A stretch of DNA of 64,000 bases from Chrysoperla carnea (GCF_905475395.1 NC_058339.1:71452520-71516519), one strand, 5' to 3'; numbered from the stretch's first letter, positions 1-11,152 are shown. The notes: a model not told the origin generated them from the letters alone. Program-made: numbers and translations.

Positions 1-107
1 CAGTCGAAAGTTCTGAGGTAACAAACATTGAAAAAAAATACAGTCGAATTGATAACATTGATAACCTAATCCTTTTTTGTTTGAAGTCGATTAATAAAAA
101 GTATACC
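1..107 (+). repeat. End of a dispersed repeat ending in TTTGAAGTCG(G/A)TT, cut by window start
   Basis: The stretch from the motif GTCGAAAGTTCTGAGGTAAC through a run of A to TTTGAAGTCGATT matches the segment at 36569-36656 in the same orientation, where the same block ends TTTGAAGTCGGTT. Two copies in one window show it is a dispersed element. Only its 3' part is present here. The superfamily is not identified. Confidence 0.7.
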
Positions 108-611
108 AAGAAAATATTGTCTAAAATCAAAGTATTTACTTGCTACCTTAAGAACAAAGTTTGCTGCTAGTACTTTTTTTCAGTTTAATAAATTTCACGG
201 CAAATTATATATTTAAGTGCAAAAACAAAAAGTTGATTGAAAAACATTTTTTCACAAAAATTTGATCTAATATTTTTTTAATTAACATGGGCGGCGAAAG
301 AACCTCCTAACAATTTGTTTGATAAACATACAAACATTTGGATGAAACATCATATAGTCATCAAAGAGGTAAATAAATTAAAAGTACCCACATAAAATTG
401 CTTATTTTAAATTCTTTAAGAATTTTATCAAACTTCTACAACCAAAACAACCACCAAAGAGGTTATAAGAGATTAATAAATGATACACACATTTTTTATT
501 TAAACTCATAATTAGAGCATTTATTATGCTTAATAAATAATTTAACAAAATAAGTATAAAAGAGAAACCTTAAAAAAAACTTTTGTAAATTAGGACATTC
601 AAGTAATAAAA
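108..611. other. AT-rich gap, nothing recognised
   Basis: No open frame with codon-like composition, RNA gene or repeat shared with the rest of the window was seen here. Confidence 0.5.
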
Positions 612-1018
612 TACAGTGCAACCTTAATATAACGAACCTCAATATAACGATTTCCTCGATTTAACGAATTTTTCGTAATCCCCTTGAATTGTCCATAAGA
701 GTCAATATAAAATATACCTCTACATTACGAATATTCTTTGCGTACAACCTCTATATAACGAATTTATTATCTACCTAATTGTTTTTAAATACATAGCAAA
801 TACATATACATATGTAGTAATTTGATAAAAATGTGTTATCATTTATTAGTATAAGTACGTAATACATATTGAGGTGAATAAAACTATTCTTTTACCTCTT
901 TATAACGAATTTTAGACCAATCTAACCTCAACATAACGAACCTCAGTTCAACGAATTACTTGATATAACGAATATTTACTGGTTCCCTTCAGATTCGTTA
1001 TATCGAGGTTGCACTGTA
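612..1018. mobile_element. TA-flanked MITE with repeated ATATAACGAA motifs (pogo/Tigger-like ends)
   Basis: Terminal inverted repeats CAGTGCAACCT (614-624) and AGGTTGCACTG (1006-1016) are flanked by TA on both sides, the usual Tc1/mariner/pogo target. The interior carries about ten copies of a motif close to CCTCAATATAACGAA, nine direct (near 621, 637, 657, 715, 748, 893, 926, 942, 959) and one inverted at the right end (993-1008). There is no transposase frame, so the element is non-autonomous. Assignment to the pogo group rests on the CAGTG start and TA target and is an inference. Confidence 0.85.
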
Positions 1019-1715
1019 TAATTTAAAACTTATGAAAAACTTTTTAATTACACCTAATGAACACAAATTTATTTTTAAAATAATTATATACACAGTTTGT
1101 TGTGTTCTTTTTTTACAAATAATATTACAATTTATTGCTGCGTAGACAAAAGAAAAACAAATAGTGATGTAACGAGTATACGTAGTCCTGAAAAAATTAA
1201 AAAATACTGTAATATCTTCAGTAAATTTTTCATCCTGTTATCCTCTAGATTCTAGAGGATATCTCGATTCAATTCTAGAATTCTAGAATTTAGCATAGTT
1301 CAATCGGATAATACAAAACACGCAAAAAGTACTAAAAATATCGAGTTTCAATTCATTAATTTATTTTTTTGTGATAATATTTAAGTCATATCAAATGACA
1401 ACACAAACAAATAAAGTCTGAAGAATTTTAAAGCGAAAGATACGCGTGTCTATCGATTTTCAAGAAAATTTGTCTTACACTAACCCGTAAGTTTCATGGA
1501 GTTACATGATACCAAGATGTAACTTTTTTAATTTTCCTAATATAATGGTCATATGATTACAAAGGAATTATTTTTTGCCATATAAAAACTACAGAGTTTA
1601 ACGCAAGGCAAATGGGTATCAACTTTGCGGAACATAATGAATTAAGGCATTTCGATACCAAAAAAAAGGAAAAAGATCCAAAAAATTTAAAAATTTTATT
1701 TATCAATTACGTCTT
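1019..1715. other. AT-rich gap with two short perfect palindromes
   Basis: No gene is seen. At 1239-1259 there is a 21-base palindrome with a single central T (arms ATCCTCTAGA and TCTAGAGGAT), followed at 1270-1289 by a perfect 20-base palindrome made of repeated TTCTAGAA. Their close spacing is unusual; no function is assigned. Confidence 0.6.
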
Positions 1716-1837
1716 TCGATTCATCATATCGATTCTCCGAACGGTTTAGGAGAAAATAACTATAAAAATAAGTTTTTTTACCCAAAAAAGAACACATTTC
1801 TCATAAACCGTTCAAAGAATCGATATGAATTTTTTTT
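1716..1837. repeat. Inverted-repeat left flank of satellite array 1
   Basis: The segment near 1724-1754 (TATCGATTCTCCGAACGGTT and on) is mirrored near 1797-1828 (AACCGTTCAAAGAATCGATA). A related block, TATCGATTCTCTAAACGGTT, occurs at about 10573 next to sequence that also resembles the right flank of array 1, so the array sits inside a dispersed repeat family. Confidence 0.65.
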
Positions 1838-3810
1838 GAATTTAGAAAAATTCGAAAAAAATCGTAAAAAATTATTTGTTTCGGAATTTGATGAAACTCA
1901 GTTTTTAAGGTAATTTTGACCCAAGAAATTCAAAAATCGAGTTTATTTGGCGATTGGCCGAGTAATTTTCGAAAAAAAACGATATTTCGGATCGATTTTC
2001 GGTATTATCTCGAGAATTATTCGGCCAATCGTTAAATGAAACCGATTTTTGTATTTTTTGGGTCAAAATTACCTTATATACAGAGTTTTATCGAAATTGG
2101 AGACGATAAATTTGTATCGATTTTTTTCAATTTTTTCAAGGGGTACCCCTTAGAAAAATTCGAAAAAATCGTAAAAAATTATTTGTTTCGGAATTTGATG
2201 AAACTCAGTTAATAAGGTAATTTTGACCCAAGAAATTAAAAAATCGAGTTTATTTGGCGATTGGCCGAGAAATTTTCGAAAAAAACGATATTTCGGATCG
2301 ATTTTCGGTATTATCTCGAGAATTAATCGGCCAATCGTTAAATGAAACCGATTTTTGTATTTTTTGGGTCAAAATTACCTTATATGCAGAGTTATATCGA
2401 AATTGGAGACGATAAATTTGTATCGATTTTTTGCAATTTTTTCAAGGGGTACCCCTTAGAAAAATTCGAAAAAATCGTAAAAAATTATTTGTTTCGGAAT
2501 TTGATGAAACTCAGTTAATAAGGTAATTTTGACCCAAGAAATTAAAAAATCGAGTTTATTTGGCGATTGGCCGAGAAATCTTCGAAAAAAACGATATTTC
2601 GGATCGATTTTCGGTATTATCTCGAGAATTAATCGGCCAATCGTTAAATGAAACCGATTTTTGTATTTTTTGGGTCAAAATTACCTTATATGCAGAGTTA
2701 TATCGAAATTGGAGACGATAAATTTGTATCGATTTTTTGCAATTTTTTCAAGGGGTACCCCTTAGAAAAATTCGAAAAAATCGTAAAAAATTATTTGTTT
2801 CGGAATTTGATGAAACTCAGTTAATAAGGTAATTTTGACCCAAGAAATTAAAAAATCGAGTTTATTTGGCGATTGGCCGAGAAATTTTCGAAAAAAACGA
2901 TATTTCGGATCGATTTTCGGTATTATCTCGAGAATTAATCGGCCAATCGTTAAATGAAACCGATTTTTGTATTTTTTGGGTCAAAATTACCTTATATGCA
3001 GAGTTATATCGAAATTGGAGACGATAAATTTGTATCGATTTTTTGCAATTTTTTCAAGGGGTACCCCTTAGAAAAATTCGAAAAAATCGTAAAAAATTAT
3101 TTGTTTCGGAATTTGATGAAACTCAGTTAATAAGGTAATTTTGACCCAAGAAATTAAAAAATCGAGTTTATTTGGCGATTGGCCGAGAAATTTTCGAAAA
3201 AAACGATATTTCGGATCGATTTTCGGTATTATCTCGAGAATTAATCGGCCAATCGTTAAATGAAACCGATTTTTGTATTTTTTGGGTCAAAATTACCTTA
3301 TATGCAGAGTTATATCGAAATTGGAGACGATAAATTTGTATCGATTTTTTGCAATTTTTTCAAGGGGTACGAGGGTAGTACGAGGGTACGAGGGTAGTAC
3401 CCCTTAGAAAAATTCGAAAAAATCGTAAAAAATTATTTGTTTCGGAATTTGATGAAACTCAGTTAATAAGGTAATTTTGACCCAAGAAATTAAAAAATCG
3501 AGTTTATTTGGCGATTGGCCGAGAAATTTTCGAAAAAAACGATATTTCGGTTCAATTTCTGGTATTATCTCGAGAGTTATTCGCCCAATCGTTAAATGAA
3601 ACCGATTTTTGTATTTTTTGGGTCAAAATTACCTTATATACAGAGTTTTATCGAAATTGGAGACGATAAATTTGTATCATTTTTTTGCAATTTTTTCAAG
3701 GGGTACCCCTTAGAAAAATTCGAAAAAATCGTAAAAAATTATTTGGCCGAGTAATTTTTGAAAAAAAACGATATTTCGGATCGATTTTCGATCGATTTAC
3801 CTATACCAAA
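1838..3810. repeat. Satellite array 1: 306-bp units, each an inverted dimer of 153-bp halves
   Basis: The perfect palindrome AAGGGGTACCCCTT recurs with GGGG starting at 2140, 2446, 2752, 3058, 3364 (interrupted) and 3700, giving a 306-bp period four times. The last spacing is 336 because a 30-bp insertion lies inside the palindrome at about 3368-3400. Within the 2446-2751 unit, the half from 2451 to 2603 aligns to the reverse complement of 2604-2756 with about 108 of 153 positions identical (hand count) and no net gap. Central units are nearly identical; the first and last are diverged or truncated, as in homogenised satellites. The last unit has a deletion joining the motif AAATTATTT to GGCCGAGTAATTT at 3744/3745. 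Confidence 0.95.
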
Positions 3811-4085
3811 ATTGTTTTTGTAGCATCAATATTTTTAAGCGTTACAAACTTGGGCCTAAACTTAATATACTATGTATATTTCATATATACATGGTATAAA
3901 AACCAACATTACGACACCTTCGTATACCACCATGTAAAAAGACATGTTTTTAATAATTAATTTATAGTAAACCCTACAGAGAATCGACTTGAAATTTATA
4001 TAGAAGCCGTATTAAATCTTTCATTAAACTTATTGACACACAAAATTTCAGTTTTTTGGTAACACTTTTGTTTTGGCATCGAAAC
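3811..4085. repeat. Right flank of satellite array 1, shared with 10.5 kb and 48.8 kb
   Basis: The block containing AGAGAATCGACTTGAAATTT, then TTATTGACACACAAAATTT and GGTAACACTTTTGTTTTGG, recurs with modest divergence at about 10740-10925 and 48975-49145, without the satellite between. A short open frame crossing the array edge at 3685-3960 is made of satellite plus this repeat and is not a gene. Confidence 0.75.
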
Positions 4086-4985
4086 ACCTTAAACCAAAGT
4101 AAATTAAGCATGTGAAAAGAATTTAGATGATGAGTAATAAAAATAAACTTACGAAGACACCTCAGAATAAATAAGTTTTGCATACCTGAAACAAAAAATG
4201 TTATTTTGTAATTTAATAAAATTTAAATTTAAAAAATAAGACAAGACTTAAAAAATACGATATAAAAGTCATATAATTTATTTTGTATAAATTTATTAGC
4301 TCACTTCAGAATTTTGGTTGGGGCTTTCATGAGAAATCTCAGCATTTTTAAGAATTGGTTTACTCTAATGAGTATATATAAAAATAAATTTATAGTGACA
4401 CGAAACATATTCCAAACATTGACAACATTTCTATTTCTAATCTACAAACCATATCATAAATAACTCTTTTCTATGATCGTATCGAAAGATCTCATATTTT
4501 AGTTGATCTGACGCATTTCTACATAGAAATATCCTTACACAAAACAAAATATAATAAAATATACTTTTAAAAAAAATTTATACGACACAAACTACTATAT
4601 ACGAAAAGTGTAGAATGTTTTTGAAACTGTGTTTTGTACCATACATAAAATATATATCACGCGAGTAATGTCACAGGAGGACATTTTCCACATTATTTTT
4701 CACCTACAAAACAATAATTCATAGGACACCAAATTTACTACGAACACGGTATAACACCATACATATTAGTCTTTTTTATTTGATATACCAAGTGTTCCAT
4801 TATAAGGATCACATGTGAATTCACTCCTAAAATTAAAATTATATACTATTAATTAAGTATCCATTATTCTAAAAATCATAATTTTTGTAGAAAGAAAGAA
4901 AGTAAATCTGTTGTTTCTGCAAATTCACCATTAAATCGTGTAAAGAATACTACTGTTTATTTTACTACTGCACCATTTTGCTTCT
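4086..4985. other. AT-rich gap, nothing recognised
   Basis: No coding frame, RNA gene or shared repeat was recognised. Confidence 0.5.
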
Positions 4986-5190
4986 TAAATAAAACTACTT
5001 TTTAAACCCTGAACCAAAAAAAAGTGGTGTTATAAGTTTGACTGCTATGTTTGTGCGTGTGTGTGTCTGTTTGCCCGTCTGGCGCATCGTAGCGCCTAAA
5101 CGGATGACCTGATTTGATTTTTTTGTTTCGTTTGAAAGGTAATTTAATGACAAGTGTTTTCAGGTTTTTTAAATTTTGTAAATTTCACTT
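4986..5190 (+). repeat. Dispersed repeat family with CGTAGCGCCTAAACGGAT core
   Basis: The order of motifs is GGTGTTATAAGTTTGACTGC, a GT-rich stretch, GCATCGTAGCGCCTAAACGG, then TTTGAAAGGTAATTTAATG. The same order is found in reverse complement at 18335-18580 and in a more diverged, internally inverted form at 17255-17625. This identifies a mobile family; its class is not determined. Confidence 0.7.
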
Positions 5191-6741
5191 GTATGATAAA
5201 ACATTCTTATTCTAATATATTTCTAGTTTTTAAGAATTATATTTTAACTAAATAATAGTACTTACCAAAAAAATCCGATTTTAATGGCTAATTTTTGGGT
5301 GTAATTTATGAAGGTGAGTAAAACTTACAAACTTTTAAAGTGTATCAAGTGACAAATCAATTAAGGAGCACAAATATATATTTTGTATAATTTTAAATGA
5401 ATGGTTAACATTTAATAGAAAATTTAGTAATAAAACACACTTACCATCGAAACCACCGGACTTTTGTGAAAAAATATAAAATATAGGACATTATTTAAAG
5501 TTTACATGAAAACCTAAGCAAAAAGCAGAAGACCTTTCACTTCTGGGAAATGTAAATTTTTTTGAAATGTATTTATTATTGCCTGTTTGGTGTATGGAAG
5601 AAAAATGTACCCGACATTTTTTTGTAGTATATTATCATGAAATATGAATAGCATTATAAGCAAGTATATGGCTTTGTAAGTACAATGCTTGCTTTTTATA
5701 TGGTTGGTTGTCAGTCCAAAACCCATCCACGTAGATTTTAATTTTCATAAAAAAAAAATTAAAAATACATAATTTAAAGAAAAAAGAACATACTTCTTTC
5801 TGGGTGTCCCACAAACATAAAAAAAACAACAACAACAACAACAAAAGTAAAATAGGATAAAATTTGTAAAAGAAAAACCTCAGTCTTAGTCCATTTAACC
5901 TACACAACAAGGCAGCATATACAGCAAACTTTGTAGGACCTTACATAAATTTTTTGTCGTTCCAAACAAAGGGTCAGTTTACACAAACTTTATGAGAAGA
6001 TTCATATTGAAATCCTTTCCATGCGAGTTTAACTCGCGCTTGACCAGTTATTTAGTGTATATTATTTAGCTTTATTTATAAATAAGATTATCAAATCCTT
6101 ATTTACATCATAAAAGATTATAAACACGGTAGGGCGATTTGCATACACGCGACTTTATTTACAGTTATTTAATTTTACAATGACAGGTGAGAGTTTAAAA
6201 GGTGCAACTTAACATTCCTAAACACACGGTACAACATTTTTTTTCCTTTATCTACAGAAAAAAGTGAATTCTAACAAAAAAATATATAAAATAAAATAAA
6301 ATTGAATAGCATTTTGACTATACAACAAAACATCTGGCATAGGCTTTAACATCTATTATTACTAAAAAATACATATACAAGTGATATAGATAGACTAGAT
6401 GTTATGGGTGCTAACAAAATCGCACGCAATATTGTTTATAACTTAAAGAAAGATACCGTTCCAGCTAAAAAATTTTAAGCGTAAAAGACAAATTGTTTTT
6501 TAGAGTAGATGTTTTCTTTCAATGCCATTAGTAGTGCCATTTTTAACGCAATTTATAATAATTGTTTATACAAGAGATCATAATTAAATGGGAATTATTT
6601 TGGGAAATCAAGAAAATTTAGAAATCTCGAAGAAGTATTAAACAGTCGAGAAAACTTTCTAACAATAAAATGAATCGTTTATGTTTTTATCATAAACATA
6701 CAAAGTTTATAAATATACAAAGAAATTCCAAGATTAGTTTC
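5191..6741. other. AT-rich gap with an (AAC)n microsatellite
   Basis: No gene is seen. The only feature is a short (AAC)n run at 5824-5844. Confidence 0.5.
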
Positions 6742-6990
6742 TATTGGCTATCCACGAAGGACACGCTTAGGACACTAAGCCCATTGTAATATCACCTTTT
6801 CACTGATAATCTGCAGCTTTTCAATGATTTTGAGAGGCTGAGTGAAGCTCCTTAATCCTTATACCATGAACTACACTAGCCCATCACAACTATTAATTCA
6901 ATTAATTTTTGTTGCAACGGCGAGAGGTGTTTCCGTTACGCCATGCATATTGGAACAGAACGGATTACGCTTTAACCAACTGAGCCAATA
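6742..6990 (-). mobile_element. tRNA-derived SINE (family 1), degraded B box
   Basis: On the minus strand the element starts with a pol III A-box-like head, TTGGCTCAGTTGGTTAAAGC, at 6990 downward. The body matches the SINE at 37455-37659 (TTAATAGTTGTGATGG and CTCAGCCTCT). The tail, ending CGTGGATAGCCAAT at 6742, matches the fragment at 63952-64000 (CGTGGGCAGCCAAT). The expected B box is mutated here, so this copy is probably not transcribed from its own promoter. Confidence 0.75.
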
Positions 6991-7073
6991 TTGTTGACTT
7001 TAGAAGATTTACACTTCATTTAATAATTTCTTCATAAAATGGACGATTTTTACATTTATTTTTTTATGAAATA

Positions 7074-7594
7074 TCCCTATATATTATAAATGTGAAAGTA
7101 AGGATGTTTGTTTGTTACGCTTTCACGATAAAACTAGCGAATGGTTTTTAATGAAACTGTACAACAATATAGCTCATACATCAGACTAATACATGAGCTA
7201 TAAATTATAAAGATATAGATACTTTTTAAAAAAATTAAAATTAATCTGACATTATTTCTTCAATCAAATTTGTACAGAAATCTTTAGTTTATGGTTGAAA
7301 AGAATTATCACAGATGGAGCGAAATGATCATCATTTTGAACCATAAATTAAAGATTCCTGTAAAAATTTAATACAGTAAATTTCAAACAAATCATGGCCA
7401 CCTTTTCTGATATATTCAATCAATTATGAAAATTTTACAATTTAAAAAATTGAAAACTGTGCATATCTTTTAGCTGCGTAAAACAATCCCTTCAAGTGTT
7501 ATAGAAGGGAGTTCAGTGAGATAAAGAGAAGTAGAGGCTATAAAGCGGTAGTTTTTACTTCTAAGCCCAGTGAAGCGGGCGGGTACCAAGCTAG
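7074..7594 (+). mobile_element. Non-autonomous Helitron-like element, copy 1
   Basis: It begins TCCCTATATATTATAAATG and ends GGTACCAAGCTAG, fitting the 5'-TC and CTRR-3' ends of Helitrons, between a host A and T with no target duplication. A GCCC/GGGC hairpin can form just before the 3' end. The second copy at 41140-41580 shares both ends and much of the interior (ACGCTTTCACG, AACTAGCGAATGGTTTTTA, GCCCAGTGAAGCGGGCGGG). There is no Rep/helicase frame. Confidence 0.8.
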
Positions 7595-8470
7595 TTATTA
7601 AATAAAACTCTAAAAGAGGATAATTGAAAAAACAAAATTTTTTTGTTACAATATAGTATAACCTAAATATAGCCTTTAATAGTACCAAAAGACATGGCGC
7701 TATTAAAGGCCTGCAAACATGGAATGATTCCACAGTCCATATCACCTAGTCTATACATACACATCCATATAGTCCTACCGTATATAACACCATTTAAATG
7801 TATAACATTTTTTTATAAATTATGGGTTATTGTAGAATTAAATCGATTGAAAATAATTTTATATCTTGTAATAACTTTTAACTGTAATTTACGACTAAAA
7901 CAATAAATATTGTCTATGTAACGTTCCTTTAATGTCTTCTTGTTTAGCCTACGTATGCTTTTCTTTTTTTATCCACAATTTTAGTCTAGTTTTTCTTATT
8001 TGTGACATTCTTTATAGTTTTTCGTATTTTAAATAAATTTTACTTAGACAATAATTATGTAATAATTTATTTTATTGTTGAACAAGTGAATTTCATAAAG
8101 TTTTAAGAGCCTCGTCTTAAAAAACGAAGTTTTTAAACTAAAAGGGATTAAAAATATTACTATTTTTTTATGATGGAAGTAATGAAAAATAATACATTTT
8201 AAAATTGAAAACTTTTATATTTCCTAGGGCTTCCTCCATTTTTACTTCTCTACGTAATTTTGAAAAGAGCTGATGATATTCAAACATCAATGCATTTTTT
8301 ATCAAAAGTTGAATCACCTTGGATAAATCAGCCTTTTATGACCATTTTTTACTTTTTCTGAAAAGTGTAAGAAACGGATTATAGTTTTTCAACTTAATTC
8401 ACTTTAACGAAAAGGTTTAAAACGCTTTTTTTAGATGTAGTATATTTAAATATGAGGGTTAACCTGTTGG
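7595..8470. other. AT-rich gap, nothing recognised
   Basis: No gene or shared repeat was recognised. The short open frames here lack family motifs. Confidence 0.5.
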
Positions 8471-8479
8471 AAAAATTCA

Positions 8480-8960
8480 AAACCGGTTATAACGACCAAA
8501 TGGAAAGGCCCTAATCGATCTTATTCGATCGCCCTAATCGATGCATATATATGAATGCATATATAAACATATAAAAACACAGACATCAGCTACAACGACT
8601 AATAATACAATTACATATCGGTTATAATGACCAATATTCATTGGAATTAGAAGCCGACATGTGGGTTATAGCAAACAACGCATGTACATACGTACTTTTG
8701 TTCCAGGTAAATTACTGACTAATCAAAACAACATCATACTGATCCATATCAACTTTACTTTGACTCTAAATAACTCATATACCGGTTATAGTGACAAATT
8801 ATTATTGAGATTAGTCAGCAGTACCGACCAATATGTGTAAATATGGACGTACTTTCACTTTAATATAAAAATTTACATATCGCTTACAACGAATAACGGT
8901 AATAATGACCATAATTGTTGGTACCATCAATTTCATTATAGCCGATTTTGACCGTAGCCT
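8480..8960. repeat. Region with recurring CGGTTATAACGACC-like motifs
   Basis: Variants of CCGGTTATAACGACC occur near 8484, 8617, 8664, 8780 and 8880-8915 at irregular spacing of about 50-130 bp. The layout resembles the 612-1018 MITE, which carries spaced copies of a different TATAACGA motif. Clear terminal inverted repeats were not found, so this is called a motif-rich repeat and not an element. Confidence 0.5.
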
Positions 8961-10009
8961 TCAATAAAGCCTACTATGGTAAAAAGTACCCAAACTAATT
9001 AGGTAGCTTTGTATAATTAGCTAAGTGTATTAAAATGCCATACTTATTGTTGAAAGGCCTGCCTTTCTCAATAAAAATTTTGATTATAGAAATCGTTTAA
9101 AAGTGAAATTTTTTTACCAACTTCTAAGATGTTTCGGATACATATAAGAGTAAAATTTATTCTAGAACAGTAACTATATAATGGAGCATATTCTAACTAA
9201 TAAATTCAAGAAAAGGGTAATTCAATAGATATTCCTGAAAATTTGAATAAATTAACTTTTAAAAACAAAGAAAAAATGTCTCCATTTTGTAAAAAATCGT
9301 CTGGTCAAAAAATGTGTAATTTTCAAAAAATTGAAAACATTAATTAAAGTCAAAATATGTATATTTTGCATAAAACCACAAAATATTTCGACTAGACAAT
9401 AAAATTATTTTAGGTATATTATTATATTTCCTGGGGATTATTATGCAATAGCAGTTCATTCACAGCACATTCACTTATACATGGTAATAAATTAAATAAG
9501 CTACAATTTTATATATTTTTTTTTGCATAATCTCAAATATTTAATAAATAAAATAACTGTAATCAGCTACTAACTCCTAATGCCGTCAGCGAAAAAATAA
9601 TATGTATTTACTTTTAATAATATTTTTCATTTAAAATAGTTTAATAATTATGTATTTCAATATTCATTTAAATAAATAGTCAAGTCATGTCTATTACAAA
9701 GTGAAATAGAAAATATTACTCTAATATTACTCTAAAGGCTTGAAGACATAAAGCAGGTATTTCAAAAAGCTTTATTATCTACTTGGATGAGTAAAAGCTG
9801 GATTTTAGTAAATAATATACTAGCATTTGAATAGTGATCACTGTTTAAGTTCATAATACTCATTCTAAGAACGTTTCTGGTTTTGTGAACTAGGCTAATA
9901 GCCTGTATCTCGAAAACAAAGCAAAATTGTTCCCAGATATGCAAAATCACTCGTACATAATTTACATACAAAAATTTTTGACACAAAAAATCTTGCATTT
10001 TACAAGCTT
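8961..10009. other. AT-rich gap, nothing recognised
   Basis: No supported gene or repeat. The minus-strand frame at 9762-9998 has no recognisable motif. Confidence 0.5.
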
Positions 10010-10440
10010 TTATTCAACTTGCAATGTTTGGGTCAAAACCTGAATCGATTGAGCTGAAATTATGCATACACGTTTAGTTTGGATGACAATACTTGGTTAA
10101 CTAAGTGGCAGATCATTCAAGATAACGAACTTTTCTTCTTTTATGCACTCCCATGATATGGATATCAAATGAAAGAATTTCATTTTTATGGTATGCCACC
10201 ATATCTGATAAATGTCTTTTTAGGTTTTAAATAATAGATTCTTTTTAAAAGAAAAGCTTTTATTGTACTAAAAAGTAGAAAATAATTATTTCCATGAGTC
10301 ACTCATACACGACTATATGTAATGCCTTCACCTTTTATAAATCAGTCATATGTGAGTGACACATAGAAATGATTATTTTCTACTTTTTATTACAGTAACA
10401 GCTTGCCCTAAAAAGCTTTAAAAATGGCCAAAAAAAAAGC
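10010..10440 (-). mobile_element. Hairpin-containing dispersed element, copy 1
   Basis: Relative to the copy at 41945-42470 this one is reverse-complemented: the flank with TTGCAATGTTTGGGTCAAAA, TTGAGCTGAAATTATGCAT and GGATGACAAT comes first, then an inverted repeat. Its arms run from AAAAGCTTTTATTGTACTAA through AAAAAGTAGAAAATAAT and GAGTCACTCATAC, mirrored by GTATGAGTGAC-like and ATTATTTTCTACTTTTT sequence. No protein is encoded. Confidence 0.7.
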
Positions 10441-10499
10441 TTTAAAAAAAATATTTTATCTAAAAATTTTTTTACTTTAATTATTTCAATACCAAACAA

Positions 10500-10925
10500 A
10501 TGATGATTCCAAAAGTTTATAATTTTATTGATCAATTAATCATCGTTTTATGTGTCTTTTGTGAAAAATTCATATCGATTCTCTAAACGGTTTTGGAGAA
10601 ATTAACTCTCAATGTCAGTGTTTTAAAAAAAAATTTATTTATCTACAGTTGCTTAATTTTAAAGCTTAAAACTTGAGGAATATTGATAAAAGTTTTTTAT
10701 GTAAATGGTTAAACATTTTTAAAAGCACTTATTAACTAAAAAGCCAACATTTATTACGACTTCTTCATATAACACAAAAGAGCTGTTTTAAATAATTAAA
10801 TTTATCGCAAATCATACCGAGAATCGACTATAATTTATACCAAACGTGTATTAAATACTCATTAATTGATACAAAAAATTTCAGTTTTTCGATAACACTT
10901 TCGTTTTTGTATCGAAATACTTTAA
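10500..10925. repeat. Dispersed repeat related to the flanks of satellite array 1
   Basis: It shares ATTAATCATC, TGTGTCTTTTGTGAAA, TATCGATTCTCTAAACGG, AATATTGATAAAAGTTTTTT, GAGAATCGACT and ATAACACTTTCGTTTT, in that order, with 48780-49145 and in part with 1716-1837 and 3811-4085. It carries no satellite units, so it may be an empty or ancestral form of the element holding array 1. Confidence 0.7.
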
Positions 10926-11152
10926 GGAAAATTAATCTAAAACTATTGTAGTTAAGCATTTTTATTATTACCCACAATGAATCCATGTCCATTTAATAGT
11001 AGAACTTGAGATTTTTAGTCCAAAAAACCACTCTTAAGTCTTTTTCGGTTTAGAAAGAAATACTATCCTAGCATAATTCTAACAAAATAAATGTAAACTG
11101 AAAAGTTGACATTCACCATAAAAACTGACCTCTCAAAACAGAAGAAAATATT

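Noticed and set aside
1838..3810. CRISPR-like repeat array
   Set aside because: The 306-bp units follow one another with no unique spacers, and the genome is eukaryotic.
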